Below are positions 27,065 through 34,179 of a stretch of DNA of 64,000 bases, piece after piece; positions within the stretch are counted from its first letter, which is position 1; each line of letters begins with the position of its first letter. The notes below the pieces were generated by a model. It was not told where the DNA came from. It saw only the letters and a list, made by a program, of their open reading frames with translations, and searched no databases. The position numbers and the translations under genes were made by a program. The stretch spans positions 1-64,000 of the forward strand of contig JADFYO010000006.1 in the NCBI GenBank assembly GCA_015233015.1, written 5' to 3'. This DNA comes from Nitrospirota bacterium. GTDB lineage: Bacteria > Nitrospirota > Thermodesulfovibrionia > Thermodesulfovibrionales > Magnetobacteriaceae.

Positions 27065-28494
27065 TTCTTTTTCTCCATATCCATTTGTTCACTAAGCCTT
27101 TTTATTTGCGCTTCTACTTCACCAGTTCCGCCAAACAATTTCCTGCCCTTCACCGATGTCTCAACGGTCAGGCGTGAGTATATGTCATCTTTTATTAAAT
27201 CTGAAAATTGCTCAAATTCTTTTAAATCGAGATCATGGAGATCTACAGACTTCTCAAGACTCCTCGATTTATCAATACAATACTTAACGATGTTACCGGT
27301 AACTTCGTGTGCCTCTCTGAACGGCATTCCTTTTGTGACAAGATATTCGGCCAAATCGGTTGCCAGAGAAAACCCCTCAGCGGCGGTCTCTCTCATACGT
27401 TCTTTGTTGAATTTAATGTGAGGAAACATTTCGTTTATGATACGTAGGACGTGCTTTATCGTATTGACAACGTCAAAAAGCGGTTCCTTGTCTTCCTGCA
27501 TATCCCTGTTGTAAGCCAGTGGAAGGGCCTTCATCGTAGTAAGGATGGAGACAAGCGCGCCATAAACCCTACCGGTCTTGCCCCTTATGAGCTCGGCGAC
27601 ATCGGGGTTTTTCTTTTGCGGCATGATGGATGACCCCGTCGTATATGCGTCAGAAATTTTAATAAAAGAGAATTCCTTCGTACTCCATAAAACCAGCTCC
27701 TCAGCCATTCTGCTCAGGTGCATCATCATAATCGAAGAATTAGATATGAACTCGATAACAAAGTCCCTGTCTGAAACGGCATCTATGCTGTTGCCAGATA
27801 TGTGCTTAAACCGGAGCTTCTTTTTCACTGTCTCTCTGTCTATATCCAATGTTGTGCCAGAAAGGGCACATGCCCCAAGCGGAAGCGTGCTTATTCTTTC
27901 AAGGGCTTCTTTGTACCGTTCCTTGTCTCTTTCAAACATTTCCACATATGCAAGGAGATGGTGGGCAAGCGTAACCGGCTGTGCCCTTTGCATATGTGTG
28001 TATCCGGGCATTATCGTATCTATGTTCTCTTGAGAAATACCGATTAGTGTTCTTTGAAATGTAATTATCTGATCTATAACGTAATGTTCAGTTATAAATC
28101 TGAGATAGAGTCTGAGATCAAGAGCCACTTGGTCATTTCTTGAGCGCGCGGTGTGAAGCTTTTTCCCAGTTTCACGACATTTCTTAATAAGTTCGGCCTC
28201 AATATACATGTGGATGTCTTCAAAGGACTTGTCGAAGTCGCCAGATTTCCCTTTAAGTTCGATTTCATGTTTTATTTCTCTAAGCCCAGCATCGATTTCT
28301 GCAAACTCTTTCTTTGTTATAATGCCCTGGTTCATAAGCATCTGTGCATGTGCCCAAGATCCCTGAATATCAAATTCATACAATCTATGATCAAACGAAA
28401 TGGACTCGGTAAACTCTTCCACGCCCTTTGCCGTTTCTTCTGTGAACACGCCCGCCCACGGCTTTTTCTTACTGTCTTTTTTTATATTTGCCAT
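27037..28494 (-). CDS. argH: argininosuccinate lyase
   Basis: The last enzyme of arginine synthesis, splitting argininosuccinate into arginine and fumarate; 485 residues. The superfamily signature GSSIMPQKKNPD is present, as are HTARSRNDQVALDLRLYLR and the catalytic His region MPGYTHMQRAQP. The C-terminus has a short basic/aromatic tail (EKKKWRKFWQLW). The first bases overlap the stop codon of a degraded Uma2 fragment. No other arg genes are in the window. Confidence 0.96.
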   Translation of the reverse strand: MANIKKDSKKKPWAGVFTEETAKGVEEFTESISFDHRLYEFDIQGSWAHAQMLMNQGIITKKEFAEIDAGLREIKHEIELKGKSGDFDKSFEDIHMYIEAELIKKCRETGKKLHTARSRNDQVALDLRLYLRFITEHYVIDQIITFQRTLIGISQENIDTIMPGYTHMQRAQPVTLAHHLLAYVEMFERDKERYKEALERISTLPLGACALSGTTLDIDRETVKKKLRFKHISGNSIDAVSDRDFVIEFISNSSIMMMHLSRMAEELVLWSTKEFSFIKISDAYTTGSSIMPQKKNPDVAELIRGKTGRVYGALVSILTTMKALPLAYNRDMQEDKEPLFDVVNTIKHVLRIINEMFPHIKFNKERMRETAAEGFSLATDLAEYLVTKGMPFREAHEVTGNIVKYCIDKSRSLEKSVDLHDLDLKEFEQFSDLIKDDIYSRLTVETSVKGRKLFGGTGEVEAQIKRLSEQMDMEKKKWRKFWQLW

Positions 28495-28562
28495 GTAGAA
28501 TTTTCCTCGAATATGTCCTTTATATTTATTTGAAGTCCTTCTATCACTTTAGATGTTTTCAT
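28482..28562 (-). pseudogene. C-terminal remnant of a Uma2-family gene
   Basis: An ATG at 28562 opens a 26-codon frame beginning KTSKVIEGLQINIKDIFE after the Met. This is nearly the same as the C-terminus of the Uma2 protein at 42529-43062 (TSKVIDGLQINIKDIFED). Upstream of that ATG the frame holds stop codons and no Uma2 similarity, so only the last 20 or so codons survive. The DNA is diverged from the intact gene, so this is an older paralogue fragment rather than a recent copy. It ends inside the start of argH. Confidence 0.7.
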
Positions 28563-28602
28563 GGCAGTAGTATATCAGCAGACTTAGGGTTTTGTCGATA
28601 GC

Positions 28603-28680
28603 GAATCGGCAATCCTTCGACAAGCTCAGGATGATTATAGTAACAGGATAATTATTTCTTATATACCTGCAACTTAGCAT
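28603..28680. repeat. partial copy of MITE-like element (copy B2)
   Basis: One arm of the dispersed element, containing AATCCTTCGACAAGCTCAGG, then AACAGGATAATTATT and the outer end CTGCAACTTAG. It matches the right half of copy C at 33919-34121. The opposite arm is missing and the join lies near the Uma2 remnant. The stretch 28495-29213 has no intact gene and consists mainly of this fragment and the full copy next to it. Confidence 0.7.
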
Positions 28681-28782
28681 AGGGGATTGAGAGGCCGTCG
28701 TCCTTTTACATTGTTTAAACGCCTGTCTCTTTGTACCCTGTCTCTCGTCCTTATTCGTGACATTGAGTGCCATATCAATAAC

Positions 28783-29007
28783 TTATACCAAGTTGCAACC
28801 ATAGAAGTAACAATTACCCTGTTAATAGAATCATCCTGTAATAGAATCATCCTGTAATAGAATCATCCTGTAATAGAATCATCCTGAGCATGTCGAAGGA
28901 TTACCGATTTATGGGGAAACGCGGAGTAAAGGAGCATCCTTCGACAGGCTCAGGATGATTCGATTGTTATAGGTGTCTTCTTAGTTCTATGAACGCATTT
29001 CGGTAGT
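28783..29007. repeat. full copy of MITE-like element (copy B)
   Basis: A 225-bp element with imperfect terminal inverted repeats (TATACCAAGTTGCAACCATA at the left; the right end reads GAACGCATTTCGGTA). It has an internal long inverted repeat made of ATCCTGAGCATGTCGAAGGAT and ATCCTTCGACAGGCTCAGGAT around a spacer with TTTATGGGGAAA. It carries no transposase gene. Its left arm is lengthened by the tandem array at 28823-28886. Confidence 0.8.
28823..28886. repeat. 4 x 16-bp perfect tandem repeat inside element copy B
   Basis: TAATAGAATCATCCTG is repeated four times exactly and without gaps, ending at the start of the element's inverted core. The perfect identity implies recent slippage. Copies C and D carry different tandem units at the corresponding arm. 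Confidence 0.9.
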
Positions 29008-29033
29008 GCCGCCACAGACATCATCTTTGAGAA

Positions 29034-29074
29034 CTACAAAATTGTAGCGATATTGCAAAAATGTAGGCATTTTT
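29034..29074. promoter_or_regulatory. two adjacent inverted repeats upstream of the colicin-like gene
   Basis: CTACAA-AA-TTGTAG at 29034-29047 and AAAAATG-TAGG-CATTTTT at 29057-29074 are perfect inverted repeats 9 bp apart, about 140-180 bp upstream of the gene at 29214. The first looks like a dimeric repressor site and the second like a small hairpin. No regulator can be assigned. Confidence 0.4.
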
Positions 29075-29213
29075 AGGTGTTTTGCTGAAAATCCGCGTTT
29101 TGAACGATCCATGCGAATAGGAGAATGGCGTATTTATTGGCTTTAGAGGGCATTCATGCGAATCTCATACATATATATAGGGTGTAATCAATAAATTAAG
29201 AGGAGAATAGGCG

Positions 29214-30590
29214 ATGGCGGATACATGTTGGATAAAGGATGAGCACGGGAGATTTATCGGGAGAAGGCCGGGTTGCAAGATGGAGAAGTCCGGCGGCGTT
29301 AGGGAGATATCCGATAAAAAAACAAACGATGATGAGGCCGCTTCTGAAGCGGCGCTTGAGGAAGAAGCGAAGGCACACGGTAAATCTGTAGAGGATTACA
29401 AAAAAGAGAAAAGGGCGATGGAGATATTGAGTAAGCCTCAATCTCAATGGACAGAGGAAGATAAACAGTTTCTGAAGAATTACGATTCGCTTGAAGCAAA
29501 TCCAGCGGGAAACCCTGTTGACGCTATAGCGTTTGCGTTAGCAGGGCCTATGGCCGGTATTGCGAGGACTGTTGCTGGCAACATAGCCATGGACATAACG
29601 ATGGACCGGCTGACGAAATATGCCGAGGAGAACTTTCCCGGATATGGAGCTATTGGCGTCGTACTTGCCGGCATTGCTTTGGCGTTAACGAAAGGCAAAT
29701 CAGGGGCTGCGGCAGAAGAAAAAGCGGCTGCGGCAGTTGCGGAAGAGAAGGCATCGGCTGCGGCAGCTGAAAAAAGTGCAGCTGAAGAGGCTGAAAGAAA
29801 GGCGGCGGCTGAGGCTGAGAGAAAAGCAGCAGCGGAAGCAGAGGAGAAAGCAGCAGCGGCTGTTGCTGAGGAAAAGGCGGCTGAAGAGTCCGCAAAGACA
29901 AAAGAAAAACTTGGCGAATTTTACGACGAAGGAGCGAATTATAAACATGACCCAAGGGCTGATGCAAGAAAGCAGGCAAATAAGGTAAATATTGGAGATA
30001 TAGACGCTGACCGGGCAAAGAAGATGAACGAGTTGGCCGAAAAGGCAGCAAACGAGGAAGCTGCAAAGGCAGTAGAAAAGGCAAAAAGAGATGCGGCATC
30101 GACGGGACGACAGTTGCCTAAAGAGGATCTTGACCCCTCGAAATACAAAAAACCCGCAACAAAATTCGATGGATATAAAACTGAGGCTTCGCAGTTTGAC
30201 ATAGAGCATTCGATGAGGGGACATGCCTCATACGAAGTTAAGAAAAGAATCAGCGATGCAAGAGCGGCACACGGCGAGGCAGTGAGTCCTAAATATACAA
30301 AAGCCAAAGAAGACCGTGTTGTACGCGGCAAGCACAATGTGTCTCTGACAAAGGAGGATTACCAAAATATAGAAAAGAATAGTAAGGAGGCGATAGACAA
30401 CGGTAACATTGAGTTTCTTCCGGCGACAACGAGTCAGCCTGAAAAGGTTGACTGTTTAGTACCTCAAGAGGAGGTTAAAGAGAATGGGGTTTTTATAAAA
30501 AAAGGTGGGGATATTCATATACGTTACAAAGTTGACCCTGTTAACAAGAAACTGACTTTTGAGACGATGTACAAAGAAGGGTATGAATAA
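29214..30590 (+). CDS. colicin-like modular protein, candidate polymorphic toxin
   Basis: A 458-residue protein that I do not recognise as a whole. It starts after a good GAGGAG site and has no Sec signal. Four parts are visible. An N-terminal module (1-25) contains WIKDEHGRFIGRRPGC. A Gly/Ala-rich hydrophobic region (104-160) follows. A long Ala/Glu/Lys coiled-coil stretch at 164-232 with repeats such as AERKAAAEAE resembles the TolA/colicin linker. A distinct C-terminal domain (about 318-458) has conserved-looking His residues in EHSMRGH and many charged residues. This N-module/linker/C-domain layout is typical of bacteriocins and polymorphic toxins. The toxin call, and any enzymatic class, is inference. 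The next gene could be its immunity protein. Confidence 0.6.
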   Translation: MADTCWIKDEHGRFIGRRPGCKMEKSGGVREISDKKTNDDEAASEAALEEEAKAHGKSVEDYKKEKRAMEILSKPQSQWTEEDKQFLKNYDSLEANPAGNPVDAIAFALAGPMAGIARTVAGNIAMDITMDRLTKYAEENFPGYGAIGVVLAGIALALTKGKSGAAAEEKAAAAVAEEKASAAAAEKSAAEEAERKAAAEAERKAAAEAEEKAAAAVAEEKAAEESAKTKEKLGEFYDEGANYKHDPRADARKQANKVNIGDIDADRAKKMNELAEKAANEEAAKAVEKAKRDAASTGRQLPKEDLDPSKYKKPATKFDGYKTEASQFDIEHSMRGHASYEVKKRISDARAAHGEAVSPKYTKAKEDRVVRGKHNVSLTKEDYQNIEKNSKEAIDNGNIEFLPATTSQPEKVDCLVPQEEVKENGVFIKKGGDIHIRYKVDPVNKKLTFETMYKEGYE

Positions 30591-30703
30591 AACTACCGGT
30601 ATCTGAATAAATAAAGGAGGTTATTAACGGCAGAGAATAATAGTATATCAGGTAGTTACTTTACTTATGTATAATAAATCATGAACACACAAGGAGGATA
30701 AAG

Positions 30704-31282
30704 ATGAGTATTAATAAGAAGGCTGCCGACATATTATGGATTACCTGCGATGCGTGGCCACTTCAGGAATGGGGTGATTATACTGTAGGTGATACGTTTT
30801 TTGAAGTGTTGGTTTTTTCACATATTGCAATGGAATCGTCCCAAAGTACGACGATGTCACTTAAGAGAGTTGACATAAATCTTTATGAAGGAGTAGGCAG
30901 GATATTCGACATATCAACGGATAATAGCCCAACACTGTTATTTGACTGTGGAATATACGCCTATCGTCGGGAGGCTACACTTCCTACGGGAATCGAAAGC
31001 GGCTCGTTTGTGAAGATGCGATTTTATCTGCTATTCGATGAAGACTATATTCATAGTTATTTCATAAATGGTGAGCCGATTTTAAAGGTTATCCCGGAGA
31101 TGCAATACGACTGGAAAATAAAAGATATATTGGTATTGGCAGATTATGATAAAGACTTTGAAAACCTGCCGGTGGCTTATGAATCTAACACTGGAGATAT
31201 ATATAAAAGAATCAAAGAAACCAACGCCTACAAGGACTGTGGAGGTCGTGCGGAGTATATTTTGATATGTGAGATGCTGTAA
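30704..31282 (+). CDS. unknown protein, candidate immunity partner
   Basis: A 192-residue soluble protein with an excellent AAGGAGG site, 113 bp after the colicin-like gene on the same strand. It is acidic and rich in aromatic residues, with no signal peptide, membrane segment or motif I know (for example DYTVGDTFFEVLVFSH and MRFYLLFDEDYIHSYFINGE). An acidic small protein directly after a modular toxin-like gene is what an immunity protein usually looks like, so I suggest that role as inference only. A TATAAT-like box at 30670-30675 might allow separate expression. Upstream, an orphan AAAGGAGG at about 30613 leads to no reading frame. Confidence 0.65.
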   Translation: MSINKKAADILWITCDAWPLQEWGDYTVGDTFFEVLVFSHIAMESSQSTTMSLKRVDINLYEGVGRIFDISTDNSPTLLFDCGIYAYRREATLPTGIESGSFVKMRFYLLFDEDYIHSYFINGEPILKVIPEMQYDWKIKDILVLADYDKDFENLPVAYESNTGDIYKRIKETNAYKDCGGRAEYILICEML

Positions 31283-31322
31283 CACGTTAATACATTACTA
31301 TATCTATCTCAGGAGGTTACAA

Positions 31323-31616
31323 ATGGTGGCAAACGAAGTCATGTCAGATAGTTACTGTGAGGCGCTGGCGTATATCATTACTACGCAGACTCAATCTCTG
31401 GGGGATAAGAATAAGGCCGGTGCGTTCATTGCGTTGTTTTTGCAAAGTATAAACAACAAGTACGGCGAGACGGGCCTGAAGCGCGTAATCGTCGGGATGA
31501 AAAAAGAGCTGACGCCGGAGACCATACAGAAATCGGGAAATGAACAATCCTCAGTTCTGAAGCGTCTCAGGAATAAGTTATTGAAGAGAAGACAACGGCA
31601 GGCTAACCCGCACTGA
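31323..31616 (+). CDS. small basic protein of unknown function
   Basis: A 97-residue protein beginning at the ATG after AGGAGG (31311-31320). An upstream in-frame ATG at 31269 lacks a ribosome site. The N-terminal two thirds look like a helical domain (ALAYIITTQTQSLGD, GAFIALFLQSINNKYGE). The tail is strongly basic (LKRLRNKLLKRRQRQ), suggesting nucleic acid or membrane binding. It is the third gene of the toxin-like locus, 40 bp after the preceding gene, and converges with xerC. No function is proposed. Confidence 0.6.
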   Translation: MVANEVMSDSYCEALAYIITTQTQSLGDKNKAGAFIALFLQSINNKYGETGLKRVIVGMKKELTPETIQKSGNEQSSVLKRLRNKLLKRRQRQANPH

Positions 31617-31636
31617 GCGGCTGGAATGTCTGAATT

Positions 31637-32560
31637 CTACACATGAGAATCAGCAAGCGGGTGGCATTTTTCGTAAACATCCATTAGGTGCTGAATATCG
31701 AGATGGGTATATTTTTGTGTGGTTGACAGCGACGCGTGCCCGAGTAGGTCCTGAATAACCCGGAGGTCAGCCCCGGACTGCAGCAGATGTGTGGCAAACG
31801 TATGGCGCAGCGTGTGTGGACCAACAGCGCCTTCAACGCCCGTCAGGCGGGCGAATTTTACGACAACCCTGCGTATCTGCCTGTCTGTGAGGCGCTCCCC
31901 CGATGTGTTAATAAACAATGCCTGGGGGTCTTTCAATGGGGCTGCTTTAGATTTCTTCTTAGTGTGCTTTGTCTCTTCTTTTATCAGCAGCCGCTCGACA
32001 AGATATGTCTTTAACGCCACCAGCGCGTATGAGCCGATTGGGACAATGCGTTCTTTTTTCCCCTTGCCGAGTACCTTTACCATGCCTTGTTTCAGGCTTA
32101 TCGATTCCACATCCGCACCGGCAAGTTCACTAACCCTAAGGCCGCTCGAATAAAACAACTCCAGAATGGCCTTATTGCGCGCGGCGGCAAAGCCAATCCC
32201 CTCAGCCTTTTCCATCATCGTAAAGGCGTCGTCCTTTGTCAGAAAATTCGGCAGATACTTAGGTATCTTGGGCGAAGGAACCAGACGCGCCGGATTAGTC
32301 TTAACTACGCCCTCGCCGCTCATGTAATTAAAAAAGGCCTTCACCGTTGCCAGCCTTCTCATCACCGACGCCTTCGCAAGCCCCTTTTTTGACTGCGCTG
32401 CCACAAACCCCCTGATGTCATACATATCTATCGAGGCGGGGTCTTTCTTAACGAATATGGCGAACTCCTCGAGGTCTTTTAAATATGCCCTGAGTGTATG
32501 GGGAGAGGCGTTTCGCTCTACCTCCATGTATCTGTAAAAACTACCGATATGACTGTTCAA
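31637..32560 (-). CDS. xerC: tyrosine recombinase, XerC/XerD-like
   Basis: A site-specific recombinase of 307 residues from the TTG at 32560. The N-terminal SAM-like core-binding domain (FYRYMEVERNASPHTLRAY) is followed by the catalytic domain with Arg in SSGLRVSEL, His-x2-Arg in HTLRHTFATHLL, LGHAS and the nucleophile Tyr in TTQKYTHLD. The TTG start gives the family N-terminus and has GGGAG upstream; it overlaps trmFO by 20 bp. A longer frame to 32656 lies wholly in trmFO and looks unrelated. The trmFO-xerC pairing is common in bacteria, so chromosome dimer resolution is more likely than a phage integrase role. Confidence 0.9.
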   Translation of the reverse strand: MNSHIGSFYRYMEVERNASPHTLRAYLKDLEEFAIFVKKDPASIDMYDIRGFVAAQSKKGLAKASVMRRLATVKAFFNYMSGEGVVKTNPARLVPSPKIPKYLPNFLTKDDAFTMMEKAEGIGFAAARNKAILELFYSSGLRVSELAGADVESISLKQGMVKVLGKGKKERIVPIGSYALVALKTYLVERLLIKEETKHTKKKSKAAPLKDPQALFINTSGERLTDRQIRRVVVKFARLTGVEGAVGPHTLRHTFATHLLQSGADLRVIQDLLGHASLSTTQKYTHLDIQHLMDVYEKCHPLADSHV

Positions 32561-33866
32561 TGAACCGCTCCCAGTCGGCCAATGCCCTTGCCACAACGGC
32601 TTGTCTCTTTTTGGCCTTGTCCCTGATTGGCACCGAAAGAGGGGGCAGGAGGCCAAAGTTTATGTTTGACGGCTGAAAATTTAATGGTTGAGCCGCACCG
32701 GTTATATGCTCTATCAGCGACCCGCAGGCGGTAAGGGGCGAGGGGTACGCCGCATCAAGCCCCCGCAGCCTTCGCGCTGCATAGATACCGGCAAGAAGCC
32801 CCATCGCCGTTGATTCAAGATAGCCCTCAACACCGGTAATCTGTCCGGCTATGTAGATGTGCGGCATGGATTTCAGGGTTAAATCCTTGTTCAGATGTCT
32901 GGGCGAATCGATATACGTGTTTCTGTGAATACTGCCGTATCGCAGGAATTCGGCCTTCTGAAGCCCCGGTACAAGCCTGAACACGTTGAACTGCTCGGCA
33001 TATTTTAAGCGGGTCTGGCAGCCGACGAGATTATAGGATGTCTTTTCGACATTTTCCGCCCTTAGTTGAATAACCGCGTAGGGCTTGACTTGGGTTCGCA
33101 GGTCCATGAGGCCGACAGGTTTCAGCGGCCCGAAGCGCAGCGTGTCCTTGCCGCGTCCCGCCATTACCTCAATCGGCATACAGCCCTCGAACACCTTCTC
33201 GTCCTCAAAATTCCTCACAGTTACCTTATCGGCATTTACAAGGGAATTATAAAATAATTCGTATTCATCGGCGTTCATAGGGCAATTCAGATAATCGTCA
33301 CCGCCGCCCTTGCCGTATCGTGAGGCAAAGAATGCCTTTTCGTAATCTATGGACTCGGCGTCTATGATTGGGGAAATGGCGTCGTAAAAGTAGAGCGACT
33401 GACCGCCGAGTATTTTCTGCAGCTCCTCTGCCAAGGTTAAAGAGGTCAACGGGCCTGTGGCGACAATAACGGCTGCCTCTCTGTCAAAGGATGATAGAGA
33501 GGCCACCTCGCCATAAATCAGCTTTATCTTTGGATGTGCCTTGATTTTAGCGGTTATGAACTCTGAGAAAAGACCTCTGTCAACGGCAAGGCAGCCCCCG
33601 GCGGGCACTGCGGTAGCCCGTGCCGCCTCCATTATGAGAGAGCCTGCCGCTTCCAGTTCCTGTTTAATGAGACCGTGTGCTGAGTCCGGGGCGTCAGAGC
33701 GCAGAGAGTTTGAGCAGACCAGCTCGCCAAGCAGTCCGGTCCTGTGCGCCTCGGTCATCTTATCGGGGCGCATCTCGTAAAGCGTTACCGAGGCGCCAAG
33801 CTCCGCCGCCCGATACGCGGCCTCTGAGCCGCTAAGCCCGCCGCCTATTACAAATACTTCAGACAC
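32541..33866 (-). CDS. trmFO: methylenetetrahydrofolate-tRNA-(uracil-5-)-methyltransferase TrmFO
   Basis: A folate- and FAD-dependent enzyme that makes m5U54 in tRNA; 441 residues. The FAD-binding N-terminus VFVIGGGLSGSEAAYRAAEL is clear, with ELVCSNSLRSD containing the family cysteine, GPLTSLTLAEEL, and GQITGVEGYLESTAMGLLAG at the C-terminal FAD site. This enzyme is typical of bacteria using the folate pathway instead of SAM-dependent TrmA. The stop codon lies within the start of xerC. Confidence 0.95.
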   Translation of the reverse strand: MSEVFVIGGGLSGSEAAYRAAELGASVTLYEMRPDKMTEAHRTGLLGELVCSNSLRSDAPDSAHGLIKQELEAAGSLIMEAARATAVPAGGCLAVDRGLFSEFITAKIKAHPKIKLIYGEVASLSSFDREAAVIVATGPLTSLTLAEELQKILGGQSLYFYDAISPIIDAESIDYEKAFFASRYGKGGGDDYLNCPMNADEYELFYNSLVNADKVTVRNFEDEKVFEGCMPIEVMAGRGKDTLRFGPLKPVGLMDLRTQVKPYAVIQLRAENVEKTSYNLVGCQTRLKYAEQFNVFRLVPGLQKAEFLRYGSIHRNTYIDSPRHLNKDLTLKSMPHIYIAGQITGVEGYLESTAMGLLAGIYAARRLRGLDAAYPSPLTACGSLIEHITGAAQPLNFQPSNINFGLLPPLSVPIRDKAKKRQAVVARALADWERFIEQSYR

Positions 33867-33918
33867 AGCCCATAGTATATACTAAATCCAACAAAATATC
33901 CCAAGCCCCCCAAAGCTG

Positions 33919-34121
33919 AGGCCAAGTTGCGTTCATAGAAGTAAGAAAACTTGAATCATCCTGAAACAATAGAATCATCCTGAAACAATAGAATCATCCT
34001 GAGCCTGTCGAAGGATGCTCCTTGAAGTCTCATTTCCCCATAAATCGGTAATCCTTCGACAGGCTCAGGATGATTCTGTTAACAGGATAATTATTACTTC
34101 TATGACTGCAACTTAGTATTA
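33919..34121. repeat. full copy of MITE-like element (copy C), reverse orientation
   Basis: A 203-bp copy in reverse orientation relative to copies B and D. The ends are GCCAAGTTGCGTTCATAGAA and, at the right, TATGACTGCAACTTAGTATT. The core arms ATCCTGAGCCTGTCGAAGGAT and ATCCTTCGACAGGCTCAGGAT flank a spacer containing TTTCCCCATAAA. The left arm has a 19-bp unit (GAATCATCCTGAAACAATA) in 2.5 tandem copies at 33953-34001. It fills most of the gap between trmFO and the channel gene, and a TTGACA box begins 3 bp after its end. Confidence 0.8.
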
Positions 34122-34123
34122 GA

Positions 34124-34152
34124 TTGACAGCGTCGGCGTGATAATGTTATTT
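34124..34152 (+). promoter_or_regulatory. predicted promoter of the cyclic-nucleotide-binding channel gene
   Basis: TTGACA at 34124-34129 and TTATTT at 34147-34152 are spaced 17 bp apart. The -10 box is weak. The promoter overlaps the first codons of the longest frame (GTG at 34138), which argues for the internal ATG at 34180 as the true start. The -35 box is directly next to element copy C. Confidence 0.4.
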
Positions 34153-34179
34153 TTTTTGCACACAAGTGGAATAAAAAAA

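Noticed and set aside
28549-28773. Reading frame of 74 codons on the minus strand upstream of argH
   Set aside because: It lies across a repeat fragment, has no ribosome site, and its ILSLSKD peptide is the well-known translation of the CCTTCGACAAGCTCAGG repeat.
28823-28886. Possible CRISPR array (four 16-bp repeats)
   Set aside because: The units are directly adjacent without spacers, sit inside a MITE-like element and have no cas genes nearby.
29650-30224. Long Leu/Pro-rich and Phe/Cys-rich frames opposite the colicin-like gene
   Set aside because: They are antisense readings of the repetitive Ala/Glu/Lys codons, which leave stop-free frames by composition alone.
31637-32560. Phage integrase marking an integrated element with the toxin-like genes
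   Set aside because: The recombinase is XerC/D-like, overlaps trmFO in a common chromosomal arrangement, and no attachment-site duplication or phage structural gene is visible.
32561-32656. N-terminal extension of the recombinase to 32656
   Set aside because: The extra 32 codons lie wholly inside trmFO, do not resemble XerC/D N-termini, and the TTG at 32560 has a ribosome site.
34138-34179. GTG start at 34138 for the cyclic-nucleotide-binding channel
   Set aside because: A promoter-like TTGACA/TTATTT pair overlaps these codons, and no ribosome site precedes the GTG; the ATG at 34180 is preferred but not proven.
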